Shown piece by piece: positions 15,022 through 22,992 of a DNA stretch of 64,000 nt; position 1 is the first letter of the stretch; each line of letters opens with the position of its first letter. Source of the stretch: Rhodospirillales bacterium (GTDB lineage Bacteria; Pseudomonadota; Alphaproteobacteria; Micavibrionales; Micavibrionaceae); the NCBI GenBank assembly GCA_020638365.1, contig JACKIQ010000006.1:7411-71410 (forward strand), given 5' to 3'. The translations under genes and the position numbers were made by a program. Under the pieces are notes generated by a model. The model searched no databases, was not told where the DNA came from, and saw only the letters and a list, made by a program, of their open reading frames with translations.

Positions 15022-15609
15022 TTAGTTCAGCATTATCATCAGGCTGATCTGATCCACCATGTAGGCCATGATCGCGAGGTAGGCGGTTACGAAGACCGGG
15101 ATTTTCGCGGCTCTTGAAATGAAAAAGGCCGACATCGCTACAAAATACACAAGAAAGGGAAACTCCAGCATGGCCGCGACCTCGATATCGTGCCAGCCGG
15201 CCCAGACCATGAGGTGCAGAGGGGACAAGATTGCTAGCGGGATAACCTGAAGCCAGTTCTGGCCTCCCAAGACGCGAGGGAAGTCGCTTTTGCGGTCCCA
15301 CCATTTGCACAGGCCGTAGAGGGCCAGAATGAACAGGGCCTGAACGACCATAAAGCGCTGGGCATCGTAAAGGATCAGCATCCCGACGGGAGGGAGGGGG
15401 CGTTCCTCTTTGAACTGATCGTGGATAAGGATCATCGCGCTGATATTCAGGGCGTAGCTGGCAAGGAGAATCCAGAACGAGCGCATGGCGGCTTCGGGGG
15501 TATTCTGGAAGCGATTTACACCCTGTTTCAGAAAACATGCGATTTCAAGGGCGCCGGTCAGCCCGTCCTTGAGTTCTCCTTTGGGAAACCAGATTTTTTT
15601 TGCGGTCAT
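15022..15609 (-). CDS. Multi-pass membrane protein, paralogue B
   Basis: 195 residues, about five membrane segments, beginning MTAKKIWFPKGELKDGLTGA. It aligns end to end with the downstream copy (14352-14936) without large gaps, at roughly 40-45 percent identity by eye, so the pair arose by tandem duplication that is not recent. Conserved charged residues before the first membrane segment (FPKxExKxGLTGALE) suggest a cytosolic N-terminal amphipathic region. Function unknown. The two genes are probably one transcript reading from about 15610 leftwards. Confidence 0.85.
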   Translation of the reverse strand: MTAKKIWFPKGELKDGLTGALEIACFLKQGVNRFQNTPEAAMRSFWILLASYALNISAMILIHDQFKEERPLPPVGMLILYDAQRFMVVQALFILALYGLCKWWDRKSDFPRVLGGQNWLQVIPLAILSPLHLMVWAGWHDIEVAAMLEFPFLVYFVAMSAFFISRAAKIPVFVTAYLAIMAYMVDQISLMIMLN

Positions 15610-15778
15610 GCCGTCAATTTACACCGAAGCGCATTTCATGGAATGCTTTTTGTGTTCCGGGCGACGATCATATGATCGTGCGTGTGGATAAGAGGCAATT
15701 GACGGCGTGCCCGGATTGACCGGAAGCCGTTATATTCTTAGTCTTTTTGGACACTCACTGCTTACTGCTTAAAAAGAT

Positions 15779-17050
15779 ATGCGCGCGACGCCGCTTGTTC
15801 GATTCCTTCTGTCCCGGTCATTGTTATCGGGGTTTTTCCTGTGTCTGCTGTTTCTTGGCGGTTGCCAGACGATGTCTGCCGGGCATGGTCAGGGTGCCGG
15901 AGGTGGTCTTTCTTCCAAATCTGTTACGACCGACTCCTCTCCATCGGTTCTGGCGGACGTGAAGGGCATACTCGATAAGCGGGGCAAGTCAGAGGTTTCG
16001 CCGGAGGCGCTTCTGGAGGCGGACGGTAATGTCAACGTCGCGCAGGCATCGCAGGATTTCGATCCGACAAAAGCGCATATGCAGGCGCGCAGCAACGTCG
16101 ATACATCGCGTAAGACGAAATCCAGTGCGCTGGCGCCCCATTTCGACCCTGACCTTGACGAGAAAAACGACAAGACGTTTCGTATCGTGAAAATTGAGGC
16201 AGGCGATTTGGGGAAGGGGTTTTCCACACCCCCTGTCGCGCAAGCCGTTTCCGAGATCGAGCCGGCTTCGGGGGAAGGGGCAGGCCCCTCTGCGTCCCAG
16301 CCTTCATTGCAGCCGGACGTGATCTATGAAGCGGCGGGCGCTGTTATTCCCGGACGTAAGCCGGGATATTCTGGTCCGGCGCCTATTCCCGCGCGTCGTA
16401 ATGGAGATGACACTTTACTCCGGCCTGTGTCCGTTCATGCGGAAGCGCCTGTCATGCCCGTGCGCAAGCCTTCGGTTTCAGGGGAAACGGGGAACCCGGA
16501 AACCGTTGCCGTGGTTGAGCCTGCGGCGGGCCTTGTATCCGCCGTTATTCCCGGGCATAAGCCTGAGGTTCCTTCAGGGTCCCAACCAGACGGTGGGGGC
16601 GTTATTGATCGCGGTCCGAGTCCCCGCAAGCCAATGCCGAAGCCTGCTTTCATGCCGGTCAAGCTCAAACCGCTCAGCGCGGAGGATGAGAGAGTCTTTA
16701 CCGGCGTTAACGGTCAGAACGCGGAAATCTTGCGGATGCGCGCCGGGGAACATTCGGGACGAACGCGGGTAGTTCTTGAGGTTCGAGGCGATGTCCGGTT
16801 CGAGGCTCGGCTGGATCAAGGGCGGAACGCCGTGATTATAGATTTTGAAGGTGCGCAGTGGGCAGCCGGGGACGGCCCCCAGTTCCATGCGCTTTCCGTG
16901 GTCAAGGGGTTTCGCGTCGAAAGACTGCCCGGCGGGGGGGCCCAAATCGTACTTGATCTCAAGAAAAGCAGCAAAATTCTACAGGCGGCGAAGTTCGAAA
17001 GCGAAAAACCCGGCGTGTCACGGGTGGTGATTGATCTTCGCAACGGGTAG
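15779..17050 (+). CDS. AMIN-domain lipoprotein
   Basis: 423 residues. A lipoprotein signal ends LFLGGC (Cys29). Residues 30-300 are low-complexity with scattered Pro/Lys motifs of the type V(I/M)PGRKP or PVRKP repeated at least four times (near 188, 224, 257 and 281), which look like a flexible or peptidoglycan-facing linker. The last 115 residues are an AMIN domain (LRMRAGEHSGRTRVVLEVRG, then VVKGFRVERLPGGGAQIVLDL), known from cell-wall amidases and secretins as a peptidoglycan-targeting module. No amidase domain follows. Inferred to be an outer-membrane-anchored cell-wall binding protein. Confidence 0.8.
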   Translation: MRATPLVRFLLSRSLLSGFFLCLLFLGGCQTMSAGHGQGAGGGLSSKSVTTDSSPSVLADVKGILDKRGKSEVSPEALLEADGNVNVAQASQDFDPTKAHMQARSNVDTSRKTKSSALAPHFDPDLDEKNDKTFRIVKIEAGDLGKGFSTPPVAQAVSEIEPASGEGAGPSASQPSLQPDVIYEAAGAVIPGRKPGYSGPAPIPARRNGDDTLLRPVSVHAEAPVMPVRKPSVSGETGNPETVAVVEPAAGLVSAVIPGHKPEVPSGSQPDGGGVIDRGPSPRKPMPKPAFMPVKLKPLSAEDERVFTGVNGQNAEILRMRAGEHSGRTRVVLEVRGDVRFEARLDQGRNAVIIDFEGAQWAAGDGPQFHALSVVKGFRVERLPGGGAQIVLDLKKSSKILQAAKFESEKPGVSRVVIDLRNG

Positions 17051-17192
17051 GGCTTTTCTTTTCGTTTCAACAAGTATCCTTGGTCTGTGCGCTTTTCGTG
17101 TATGATCTTCTCGTCATTTTTTTACGCAGGATTCCAGTCGGGGCTGCGTATGACTATTAACAAACGATCATTTTTAAGAAAGGGATCGACTT

Positions 17193-17555
17193 ATGAAAAA
17201 ATATCTAGTTCTCGGTACTTTAGCGTTTGCTTTTGCCGCTTCTCCGGTTCTTGCCGAAGGCGGGGGCGGGAAGCACGCCAAGGGCGGACATCACGGTAAA
17301 ATGATGGAGAAGATGTTCGAAAAGATGGATGCCGACGGTGACGGCTCCATAACAAAGGCGGAGTTTGACACTTTCCACGACCAGCGTTTCGACGAGTTAG
17401 ACGCCGACAAGGACGGAAAGGTCACCAAGGAGGAGATCAAGGCTCACATGGAGGCCAAGCGCCAGAAGTGGGAAGAAAAGAAAGAGATGAGGAAGGAAGG
17501 CTTTGGCCAGGGCGGTCCGGGTTCGGATGACGATGGCGGAGACAGTTCCGAGTAA
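17193..17555 (+). CDS. Secreted EF-hand calcium-binding protein
   Basis: 120 residues with a signal peptide cut near Ala21 (VLA-EG). Two canonical EF-hand loops follow: Asp46-x-Asp48-x-Asp50-Gly-Ser...Glu57, and Asp70-x-Asp72-x-Asp74-Gly-Lys...Glu81. All calcium ligands are present. A His/Lys-rich linker (GGGGKHAKGGHHGK) precedes the first loop and an acidic Asp/Gly tail closes the protein. It is the first gene of a run with an ECF sigma factor, a TM anti-sigma-like protein and a periplasmic sensor-like protein, 34 bp ahead of the sigma gene, so it may be part of the signal or its target. Confidence 0.9.
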   Translation: MKKYLVLGTLAFAFAASPVLAEGGGGKHAKGGHHGKMMEKMFEKMDADGDGSITKAEFDTFHDQRFDELDADKDGKVTKEEIKAHMEAKRQKWEEKKEMRKEGFGQGGPGSDDDGGDSSE

Positions 17556-17589
17556 GCGGTATTTTTGAAAGTAACGGACGACACGCTAC

Positions 17590-18174
17590 ATGGCGGGCGA
17601 ACCGGACGATATAAATCTGAGCGACGAAAGCCTGATGGCCCGTATTAGCGACGGTGACCATGAGGCTTTCGCGCAACTTGTAAACCGCCATTCGCGCATG
17701 TTCTATGCCGCCGCGTTCAGGATGTGCGGGCAACAGGAAGAGGCCGAGGATATCGTGCAGGAGGCGTTTGTAAAACTCTGGAAAAAACCGCAAAGCTGGA
17801 ATCCGGATGCCGGAGCGAAGTTTACCACGTGGTTTTACAGGGTGGTGACCAATCAGGCGCGGGACCATCTACGCAAGAGAAAGCCGCAGACGGAGATTCC
17901 CGATACGCTTGGGGACGGGCAGCCCGGAGCGCTTGAGGCGCTTGAGGAGAGGCGTTTGCAGGAGAGCCTCGAAGGGGCGATCCAGAACTTGCCGGAACGG
18001 CAGAAGGAAGCTTTGAATCTCTGTTTCTACGAGGGGTTCAGCAACAAGGAGGCCGCGGAAATTCTCGGGGTGGGGGTGAAGGCACTGGAATCCCTGCTGA
18101 TGCGGGCGAAAGCCGCCTTGAGGGATGAACTGGGACGGCAGGGCTATGACGTGCAACACAAGAAATACGGATGA
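17590..18174 (+). CDS. ECF-family RNA polymerase sigma factor
   Basis: 194 residues. Region 2 is visible as YAAAFRMCGQQEEAEDIVQEAFVKLWKK and KFTTWFYRVVTNQARDHLRK (about residues 38-100). Region 4 is LPERQKEALNLCFYEGFSNKEAAEILGVGVKALESLLMRAK (about 138-180). It directs polymerase to a specific set of promoters in response to envelope stress. It overlaps the next gene by 4 bp (ATGA), the usual arrangement with a cognate anti-sigma factor. The arrangement with a periplasmic metal-sensor-like protein resembles cnr-type loci, but the inducing signal is not known. Confidence 0.94.
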   Translation: MAGEPDDINLSDESLMARISDGDHEAFAQLVNRHSRMFYAAAFRMCGQQEEAEDIVQEAFVKLWKKPQSWNPDAGAKFTTWFYRVVTNQARDHLRKRKPQTEIPDTLGDGQPGALEALEERRLQESLEGAIQNLPERQKEALNLCFYEGFSNKEAAEILGVGVKALESLLMRAKAALRDELGRQGYDVQHKKYG

Positions 18175-18536
18175 GGGGCATTATGGGAGAAGAACTGGAG
18201 ACTATCATGAAGGCGCGGCGAATACCTGAACCGTCACCGGATTTCGCGTCGCGGATCATCGCGGAGGCGACGCGGTTGCCGCAGGAGCGGGCCGTGCGCC
18301 GCTCCAAGCCGGGGCGGGCGCCGGACGGGCTTTTTTCCGGATTGCGGGACTGGTGGAACGATTTCCGGGAGTCGGTTGCCTTGCCGCAACCCGCGCTTGT
18401 GATGACGCTGGTTCTTCTGGCCGGGTTTGCGGCCGGTGCGTCTGGGCTTGATGACAGTCTTGGCGCCGCGGAGGAAGACGATGCGCCGTTCGGCGTTGTC
18501 GTGCTGGACGTTATGGATATGGAGGGATTGTCATGA
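18171..18536 (+). CDS. Putative single-pass anti-sigma factor
   Basis: 121 residues (117 if the ATG at 18183, behind GAGGGG, is used). The N-terminal 75 residues are charged and cytosolic (ELETIMKARRIPEPSPDFASRI), there is one membrane segment (LVMTLVLLAGFAAGASGL), and a short acidic periplasmic tail. This topology and the ATGA overlap with the ECF sigma gene suggest a small anti-sigma factor. No zinc-binding anti-sigma motif (HxxxCxxC) is seen, so it is not a ZAS type. The next gene also overlaps it by 4 bp. Assignment rests on context. Confidence 0.75.
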   Translation: MRGIMGEELETIMKARRIPEPSPDFASRIIAEATRLPQERAVRRSKPGRAPDGLFSGLRDWWNDFRESVALPQPALVMTLVLLAGFAAGASGLDDSLGAAEEDDAPFGVVVLDVMDMEGLS

Positions 18537-19144
18537 GCCGGAAAATGAAGGTGATTTTTACGCTTTCGCTTTTGGTCAACTTGTTGCTCGGGGGCCTGGT
18601 GCTGGGACATCATTTTCACCGCCAGAAATGGTCCGCGCAGTTCGAGGAGGGGCTGTCCCCCCAAGGGCAGGAAACGGTTCGCGCAGCCTTTATGGAGGGG
18701 CGAAAGGATTTCTGGCCGATGGTTCGGGAGATGAAGGGGGCGAAGGACGGGCTGGTCGATGCGATCAACAAGCCTGTGCTTGACGAGGGGGCTTACGATA
18801 CCGCCGTCGAGAATATGAAAGGCAGCCTTTTGAAGCTGATGGATCACCGCTTTGCGACGATGAAGAGGATCGTTCAGAATCCGAACCTGTCTCAGGAGGA
18901 CAGGGTGCGGTTTGCGAACAAGTTTGTGCGCCTGGTCCAAGGTTTCGGTAAGTCATCGGGCAAGCATGCGGACGGACAATGGCGCGAAAAACACGGTGAA
19001 ATGTTGAAAGAATACCAGACCGACCGAATTAAAAAATTCATGGACCCTTCAGATGAGGGAAGCTCTTTAAACAGGCCGGAAGCGGACTCAGATCGCGCGG
19101 GAGACGAGGGTATGTTGCCTCCCCCGCCTGACACTTCTGAATAG
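18533..19144 (+). CDS. Periplasmic sensor-like protein (CnrX/Metal_resist-like)
   Basis: 203 residues. An N-terminal anchor (IFTLSLLVNLLLGGLVLGHHF) is followed by a helical periplasmic domain: GLSPQGQETVRAAFMEGRKD, ENMKGSLLKLMDHRF and NLSQEDRVRFANKFVRLV. This resembles the CnrX/CpxP-like metal-resistance family, helical hairpins with a LTxxQR-like step. The C-terminal 40 residues are disordered and acidic with a PPPP run. ATGA overlap with the anti-sigma gene indicates coupled synthesis. By analogy with CnrX/CnrY/CnrH it may gate the anti-sigma factor; no obvious His/Met metal-binding cluster is visible except HHFHR near the membrane. Confidence 0.8.
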   Translation: MSRKMKVIFTLSLLVNLLLGGLVLGHHFHRQKWSAQFEEGLSPQGQETVRAAFMEGRKDFWPMVREMKGAKDGLVDAINKPVLDEGAYDTAVENMKGSLLKLMDHRFATMKRIVQNPNLSQEDRVRFANKFVRLVQGFGKSSGKHADGQWREKHGEMLKEYQTDRIKKFMDPSDEGSSLNRPEADSDRAGDEGMLPPPPDTSE

Positions 19145-19149
19145 CAGGG

Positions 19150-19605
19150 TTATTCGAAAAGGGGCATTGCTCCTTCGGCTGCCATCTCCGCTTCTTTTGG
19201 TCGTTCCTCGCCGGCATAAAACGGGTTAAGCCCGTCAGCGTGAAGTTGTCTGGTCAGGTCCAGTGACTTTTCGGGGTTTCCGCGGCCGTCCTGTGCCACA
19301 ACGAATTTCAGCATATCGCGGAGGTCTCCGTTACGACTGACACGCGGGTCTCCAAGAAGAGCTGAGCGCGTTTTCATTGCCGCTTTAAATGTATCGACCG
19401 CTTCCGCCGATCCATCGAATTCCTGACTCATGGCTGTGCGAAGGGTTTCGCAGAAACCCGATACATCATTGAACAGGTCGGGAGACATCGTGATTGCCAG
19501 TTCGGGTTCCTCTTTTCTAAGGGCCAGAATGAAGAATTGCTCCTGTATCCCCCGGAACTGCTCCAAAGGTAAGCCGTTTTTTGTCAGTCTTGTCTGTTCG
19601 CTCAT
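19150..19605 (-). CDS. Hypothetical cytosolic protein
   Basis: 151 residues, no signal peptide and no membrane segment. It begins MSEQTRLTKNGLPLEQFRGI and is helical and acidic. The middle part (DLFNDVSGFCETLRTAMSQEF) has one cysteine. No family is recognised. It is convergent with the periplasmic sensor gene (stops 6 bp apart) and has its own upstream region of about 150 bp before oxyR. Coding status is supported by composition and the absence of a better frame. Confidence 0.65.
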   Translation of the reverse strand: MSEQTRLTKNGLPLEQFRGIQEQFFILALRKEEPELAITMSPDLFNDVSGFCETLRTAMSQEFDGSAEAVDTFKAAMKTRSALLGDPRVSRNGDLRDMLKFVVAQDGRGNPEKSLDLTRQLHADGLNPFYAGEERPKEAEMAAEGAMPLFE

Positions 19606-19763
19606 TTTTTTGTCCGTCTTTTATCACATTAAATCTTTTATACCTGTTCGGGATATTTGTTTCCCATTGTTGTTTTCGGGAATCTTTTTCAGGAATCCGT
19701 GTATCCTGTTGTTCCCACATTTTTTCCAATATTATAGGATGAGCGGGCGGATTTTGCCAGATA

Positions 19764-20654
19764 TCATTTTCCGGTCTTCTTTTTCAATGTCTTCGCCAGA
19801 ATACGGATGTTTTCCTCCTGCGGGCTGTTTTTTGCCCAGGCGAGGCCGATTTCGCGTGTCGGGACGGGGTTTTTAAAGCGGGTCAGGCGGGTTTTTTGGG
19901 TTATTCCCCCAGTTTTTACGGCCATTTCGGGCAGGAGAGTTACGCCGAAGCCGTTTTCGACCATCTGGATCAGGGTGGAAAGGCTGGTTGCGCTGAAGGT
20001 CTTGCGGGTTTTCTGTGCGGGCAGCTTGCAGGCGCTCAAGGCGTGGTCTCGCAGACAGTGTCCGTCTTCAAGGAGCAGGAGATCGTCGGGCCTGAGATCC
20101 TTTACCGTTAACGTCCGGGGCAGTTTTCGGGTTTTCGGGGAGGCAAGGAGGAAGGCTTCCTCGAAAAGAATTTTCTGCTCCAGCCCCGGCGTTTCATATG
20201 GAAAGGCCATGAGCACGGCGTCAAGGCGTCCCTGATCCAACCGGGCGAGGAGGCGTTCGCTGAGGTCTTCGTGGAGCTGGAGTTCAAGGTCGGGGAACTC
20301 TTTATGCAGGAGGGGCAGAATCTCAGGCAGGAGGTAGGGGGCTATCGTCGGGATAACGCCGAGCCTGAAAATCCCGGTCATCGGGGCGCCCATCTTTTTT
20401 GCGCGGGCCATCAGGGAGTCGGTTTCGTTCAGAATGATGCGAGCGCGTGCGGCGACTTCAGCGCCAAAGGCGGTGAGGGTCGATTTGCGGCCGCGGCGGT
20501 TGACGAGACGCTGGCCCAGAACTGTTTCGAGTTCTTTGATCCCGGCGCTTAAGGTCGATTGAGTCACATGGCATATTTCGGCGGCGGCACTGAAGGATTT
20601 TTCGTCCTGCAGGGCGATCAGGTATGCAAGCTGTCGTATGGTCGGGCGGATCAT
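19764..20654 (-). CDS. oxyR: Hydrogen-peroxide-responsive LysR regulator OxyR
   Basis: 296 residues. The LysR helix-turn-helix spans about residues 4-62 (QLAYLIALQDEKSFSAAAE, then VTQSTLSAGIKELE). The redox pair sits in LLEDGHCLRDHALSACK: Cys200 and Cys209, matching Cys199 and Cys208 of E. coli OxyR. On peroxide the pair forms a disulfide and turns on detoxification genes. It is divergent from ahpC-ahpD with 141 bp between, the usual place for an OxyR box controlling both sides. Confidence 0.95.
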   Translation of the reverse strand: MIRPTIRQLAYLIALQDEKSFSAAAEICHVTQSTLSAGIKELETVLGQRLVNRRGRKSTLTAFGAEVAARARIILNETDSLMARAKKMGAPMTGIFRLGVIPTIAPYLLPEILPLLHKEFPDLELQLHEDLSERLLARLDQGRLDAVLMAFPYETPGLEQKILFEEAFLLASPKTRKLPRTLTVKDLRPDDLLLLEDGHCLRDHALSACKLPAQKTRKTFSATSLSTLIQMVENGFGVTLLPEMAVKTGGITQKTRLTRFKNPVPTREIGLAWAKNSPQEENIRILAKTLKKKTGK

Positions 20655-20795
20655 AATATCGAAAATAGCATTATTATTTATTTATTTGTATTGATTTTTT
20701 CAATAGTCAGGATTGATATTAATCATTGGTTTTTTGTGTCGTTAATCGGCATATTTCAACGGTCTTTAAACATAAATTACACAAAGGAGAACCTT
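20655..20795. promoter_or_regulatory. oxyR-ahpC divergent control region
   Basis: AT-rich 141 bp between divergent oxyR and ahpC. It contains AATAG (20667-20671, then again at 20703-20707) and inverted TGAT/ATCA arms around 20713-20726. These resemble the ATAG and T-N11-A elements of OxyR sites but do not fit the full consensus, so the exact operator is not assigned. AAAGGAGA at 20783-20790 is a strong ribosome site for ahpC. Confidence 0.55.
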
Positions 20796-21377
20796 ATGCT
20801 TGGTATTGGTGACACGCTTCCTGAATACAGCGTTACCGGCGTTAAGCCCGGCTTTAACAAACACGAAGAAAACGGCGCGTCCGCATTTGAAACGATTACT
20901 GAGAAGAGTTTTGAGGGAAAATGGAAGGTGTTTTTCTTCTATCCCAAGGATTTCACGTTTATCTGTCCGACGGAGATTGTCGAGTTCGCCAAGCTGAACG
21001 ACGAGTTTGCCGACCGCGATGCCATCGTTCTTGGCGGAAGCACGGATAACGAATTCTGCAAGCTGGCGTGGCGCCGCGAGCATCCCGACCTCAAGAGCCT
21101 GAACCAGTGGTCTTTTGCGGATACGAACGGTTCTCTCATCGACGGGCTGGGGATTCGCGATCCGCAAGCCGGTGTCGCCCTGCGCGCGACATTTATCGTC
21201 GATCCGCACAACGTGATCCAGCATGTGAGCGTGAACGGCCTGAATGTCGGGCGTAATCCGAAAGAAACCTTGCGGATTCTCGATGCGCTGCAATCCGACG
21301 AGCTTTGCCCGTGCAACCGTCCGGTCGGCGGCGAGACGATCGACGTTTCCGCCGAAGCCCAGAAGATCGCCGCTTAA
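20796..21377 (+). CDS. ahpC: Alkyl hydroperoxide reductase / peroxiredoxin AhpC
   Basis: 193 residues of the typical 2-Cys peroxiredoxin family. The peroxidatic Cys57 is in DFTFICPTEIVEF; the resolving cysteine is in the C-terminal ELCPCNRP (Cys171, with Cys173 two residues on). The frame extends upstream to 20559 but the ATG at 20796 has AAAGGAG at proper distance and starts at the conserved N-terminus. It reduces H2O2 and organic peroxides; the CxC in place of a single resolving Cys is seen in actinobacterial and alphaproteobacterial AhpC that use AhpD as reductant. That fits its neighbour. Confidence 0.96.
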   Translation: MLGIGDTLPEYSVTGVKPGFNKHEENGASAFETITEKSFEGKWKVFFFYPKDFTFICPTEIVEFAKLNDEFADRDAIVLGGSTDNEFCKLAWRREHPDLKSLNQWSFADTNGSLIDGLGIRDPQAGVALRATFIVDPHNVIQHVSVNGLNVGRNPKETLRILDALQSDELCPCNRPVGGETIDVSAEAQKIAA

Positions 21378-21411
21378 AAGGCCGGGACCTAAAGTTTTTC
21401 AGCCCGGCCTT
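21378..21411 (+). terminator. Hairpin between ahpC and ahpD
   Basis: AAGGCCGGG (21378-21386) pairs perfectly with CCCGGCCTT (21403-21411). There is no T tract directly after it, so it probably limits readthrough or stabilises the ahpC message rather than ending it fully. Confidence 0.55.
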
Positions 21412-21458
21412 GCGAGGGGCGAGGCCGGGTTTTATTTCACGAAGAAAGGATGACTGAC

Positions 21459-22010
21459 ATGTCTGTCGAAGATTTAAAGAACCGTATTCCCGAGTATGCG
21501 AAAGATATCAAACTTAACCTGTCGAGCCTTGCGGGGGAAGAGACCCTCAATTCTCAGCAACTCTGGGGTACTTTTCTGTCGTGTGCGCTCGCCGGGGGGC
21601 ATGCCGAGGTGATCCGCGCCATTCACGCCGAGGCTTCGGCCAAGCTTTCGCCGGAAGCGTTGAACGCGTCCAAAGCGGCCGCGTCGATTATGGCGATGAA
21701 CAACGTATACTACAAGTTTACGGGGATGATGGATGAAACCTACCGATCTTTGCCCGCCAAGCTGCGGATGAACGTGATCGGGAATCCCGGTGTCGAGAAG
21801 GCCGATTTCGAGTTGTGGTCACTGGCCGTCTCCGCGATCAACGGTTGCCAATTCTGCGTGAAGTCGCACGAGAAGAAGGTACGGGCCGAAGGGTTTTCCG
21901 CAGAGCAAGTGCAGACCGCCGTGCGAATTGCCGCTACCGTTTCGGCGGTGAGCGCGGTGTTGAGGGGAGAAGACGCGCTTTCCGGCGATCAGATTGCCAA
22001 GGCCGCTTAG
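21459..22010 (+). CDS. ahpD: Alkylhydroperoxidase AhpD
   Basis: 183 residues. The active-site motif is NGCQFCVKSH, with Cys130, Cys133 and His137, and Glu118 twelve residues before the first Cys; these positions are the same as in Mycobacterium tuberculosis AhpD when the start at 21459 is used. That supports this start over the ATG at 21450, which would have no space after AAAGG (21445-21449). Position 132, a His in the mycobacterial enzyme, is Phe here. AhpD passes electrons to AhpC. It lies 72 bp after ahpC across a hairpin and ends at a terminator. Confidence 0.95.
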   Translation: MSVEDLKNRIPEYAKDIKLNLSSLAGEETLNSQQLWGTFLSCALAGGHAEVIRAIHAEASAKLSPEALNASKAAASIMAMNNVYYKFTGMMDETYRSLPAKLRMNVIGNPGVEKADFELWSLAVSAINGCQFCVKSHEKKVRAEGFSAEQVQTAVRIAATVSAVSAVLRGEDALSGDQIAKAA

Positions 22011-22048
22011 CTTCTTTTAAATCTCTGTTTTATCTGTATTTTATAGAC

Positions 22049-22086
22049 GGGCTGCGCTTTTGTATTGGGTGCGGCCCTCTTTTTTG
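22049..22086 (+). terminator. Rho-independent terminator of ahpCD
   Basis: GGGCTGC (22049-22055) pairs with GCGGCCC (22071-22077, one G-T pair), followed by a TCTTTTTT tract. Confidence 0.75.
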
Positions 22087-22159
22087 CCATAATTTTTTTG
22101 AATTTTTGCTTTTTAACCGTTACATTTAAAGAAAAAGAATTGTCCCTTACGGAGGTGGT

Positions 22160-22969
22160 ATGTCAAGGGTTCTGGGGCCGGATTTTCGTTCTGTTTCCGC
22201 GACTTTTTCGATAGAGGATTTTACAACGGATCCGACAATTCTTCGTCACCGTGCGCAAGCGGTGTTCGATCAGTATAAACTCACGCAGCACTGGGAATTC
22301 AGCCCGATGGAGAACCAGCGTTTCAATGCGATATGGGACAGGGTGTGGGAACAGTTTCCCGAGGAACTAAAGCAGGTTGAAGGCGCCTTTCCTTCAGCAG
22401 CGTATCATGACGGGTCCTTCAGTCTGGTATCGCCTGCCCAGGCCGGGAAATGGTCGGGAGAACCGATCGAGCGCATTGCGGCCCGCGAGCGGGCGTTTAT
22501 GGAGGCGCTGGATACGGTTCTGGATGACGCGATTACCTATACCCCGGATTTGACGCGCGCTGATGAGAGCCAGCCCCTCCCGCGCACCCTTGAGCGTATG
22601 GCCGGTGATTGCGAGGATTTCGCGATCGCCAAGTACAAGTTCGCGCGGCGTTACGGTATTGACGCCGATCGTCTTGCAATCGTTTCGGTTGACGCGCAGC
22701 CGGGCGAGGAGGGCGGCGGGCACGCCGTCCTTTTGTATCAGGACCCGACCGGGGAGCAGTTTGTCCTTAACAACAATTCGACGAATAATTCCGGGCTGAT
22801 CTTCGCGCCGAGTTTTTTCCAGATTCGCAACGATCCCTACCGCGCCTATAACGAAAATGGCGCGTATTACAATTCCCTGTTTTCGGACATGAATTACGGG
22901 GATTTCGTTAACGAAGAGGGCCGTACGCGCGGGGATATCATCGTTGTCGGTGCCCGTCCCGGGAACTAG
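22160..22969 (+). CDS. Transglutaminase-like cysteine-protease-fold protein (BTLCP-like)
   Basis: 269 residues, no signal peptide. The core motif AGDCEDFAIAKYKFARRYGID followed by RLAIVSV and GGGHAVLLYQDPTGEQFVLNN is the pattern of the bacterial transglutaminase-like cysteine proteinase family (LapG relatives). Candidate catalytic residues are Cys151 and His188. The third residue, usually Asp in VLDN, appears as Asn (VLNNN, Asn204). LapG-type enzymes are periplasmic, whereas this one has no export signal. Its C-terminal part (NENGAYYNSLFSDMNYG) is an unrecognised extension. It is convergent with the 460-residue gene. Confidence 0.8.
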   Translation: MSRVLGPDFRSVSATFSIEDFTTDPTILRHRAQAVFDQYKLTQHWEFSPMENQRFNAIWDRVWEQFPEELKQVEGAFPSAAYHDGSFSLVSPAQAGKWSGEPIERIAARERAFMEALDTVLDDAITYTPDLTRADESQPLPRTLERMAGDCEDFAIAKYKFARRYGIDADRLAIVSVDAQPGEEGGGHAVLLYQDPTGEQFVLNNNSTNNSGLIFAPSFFQIRNDPYRAYNENGAYYNSLFSDMNYGDFVNEEGRTRGDIIVVGARPGN

Positions 22970-22992
22970 CCCAACTATTTATCAGTTTTGCC

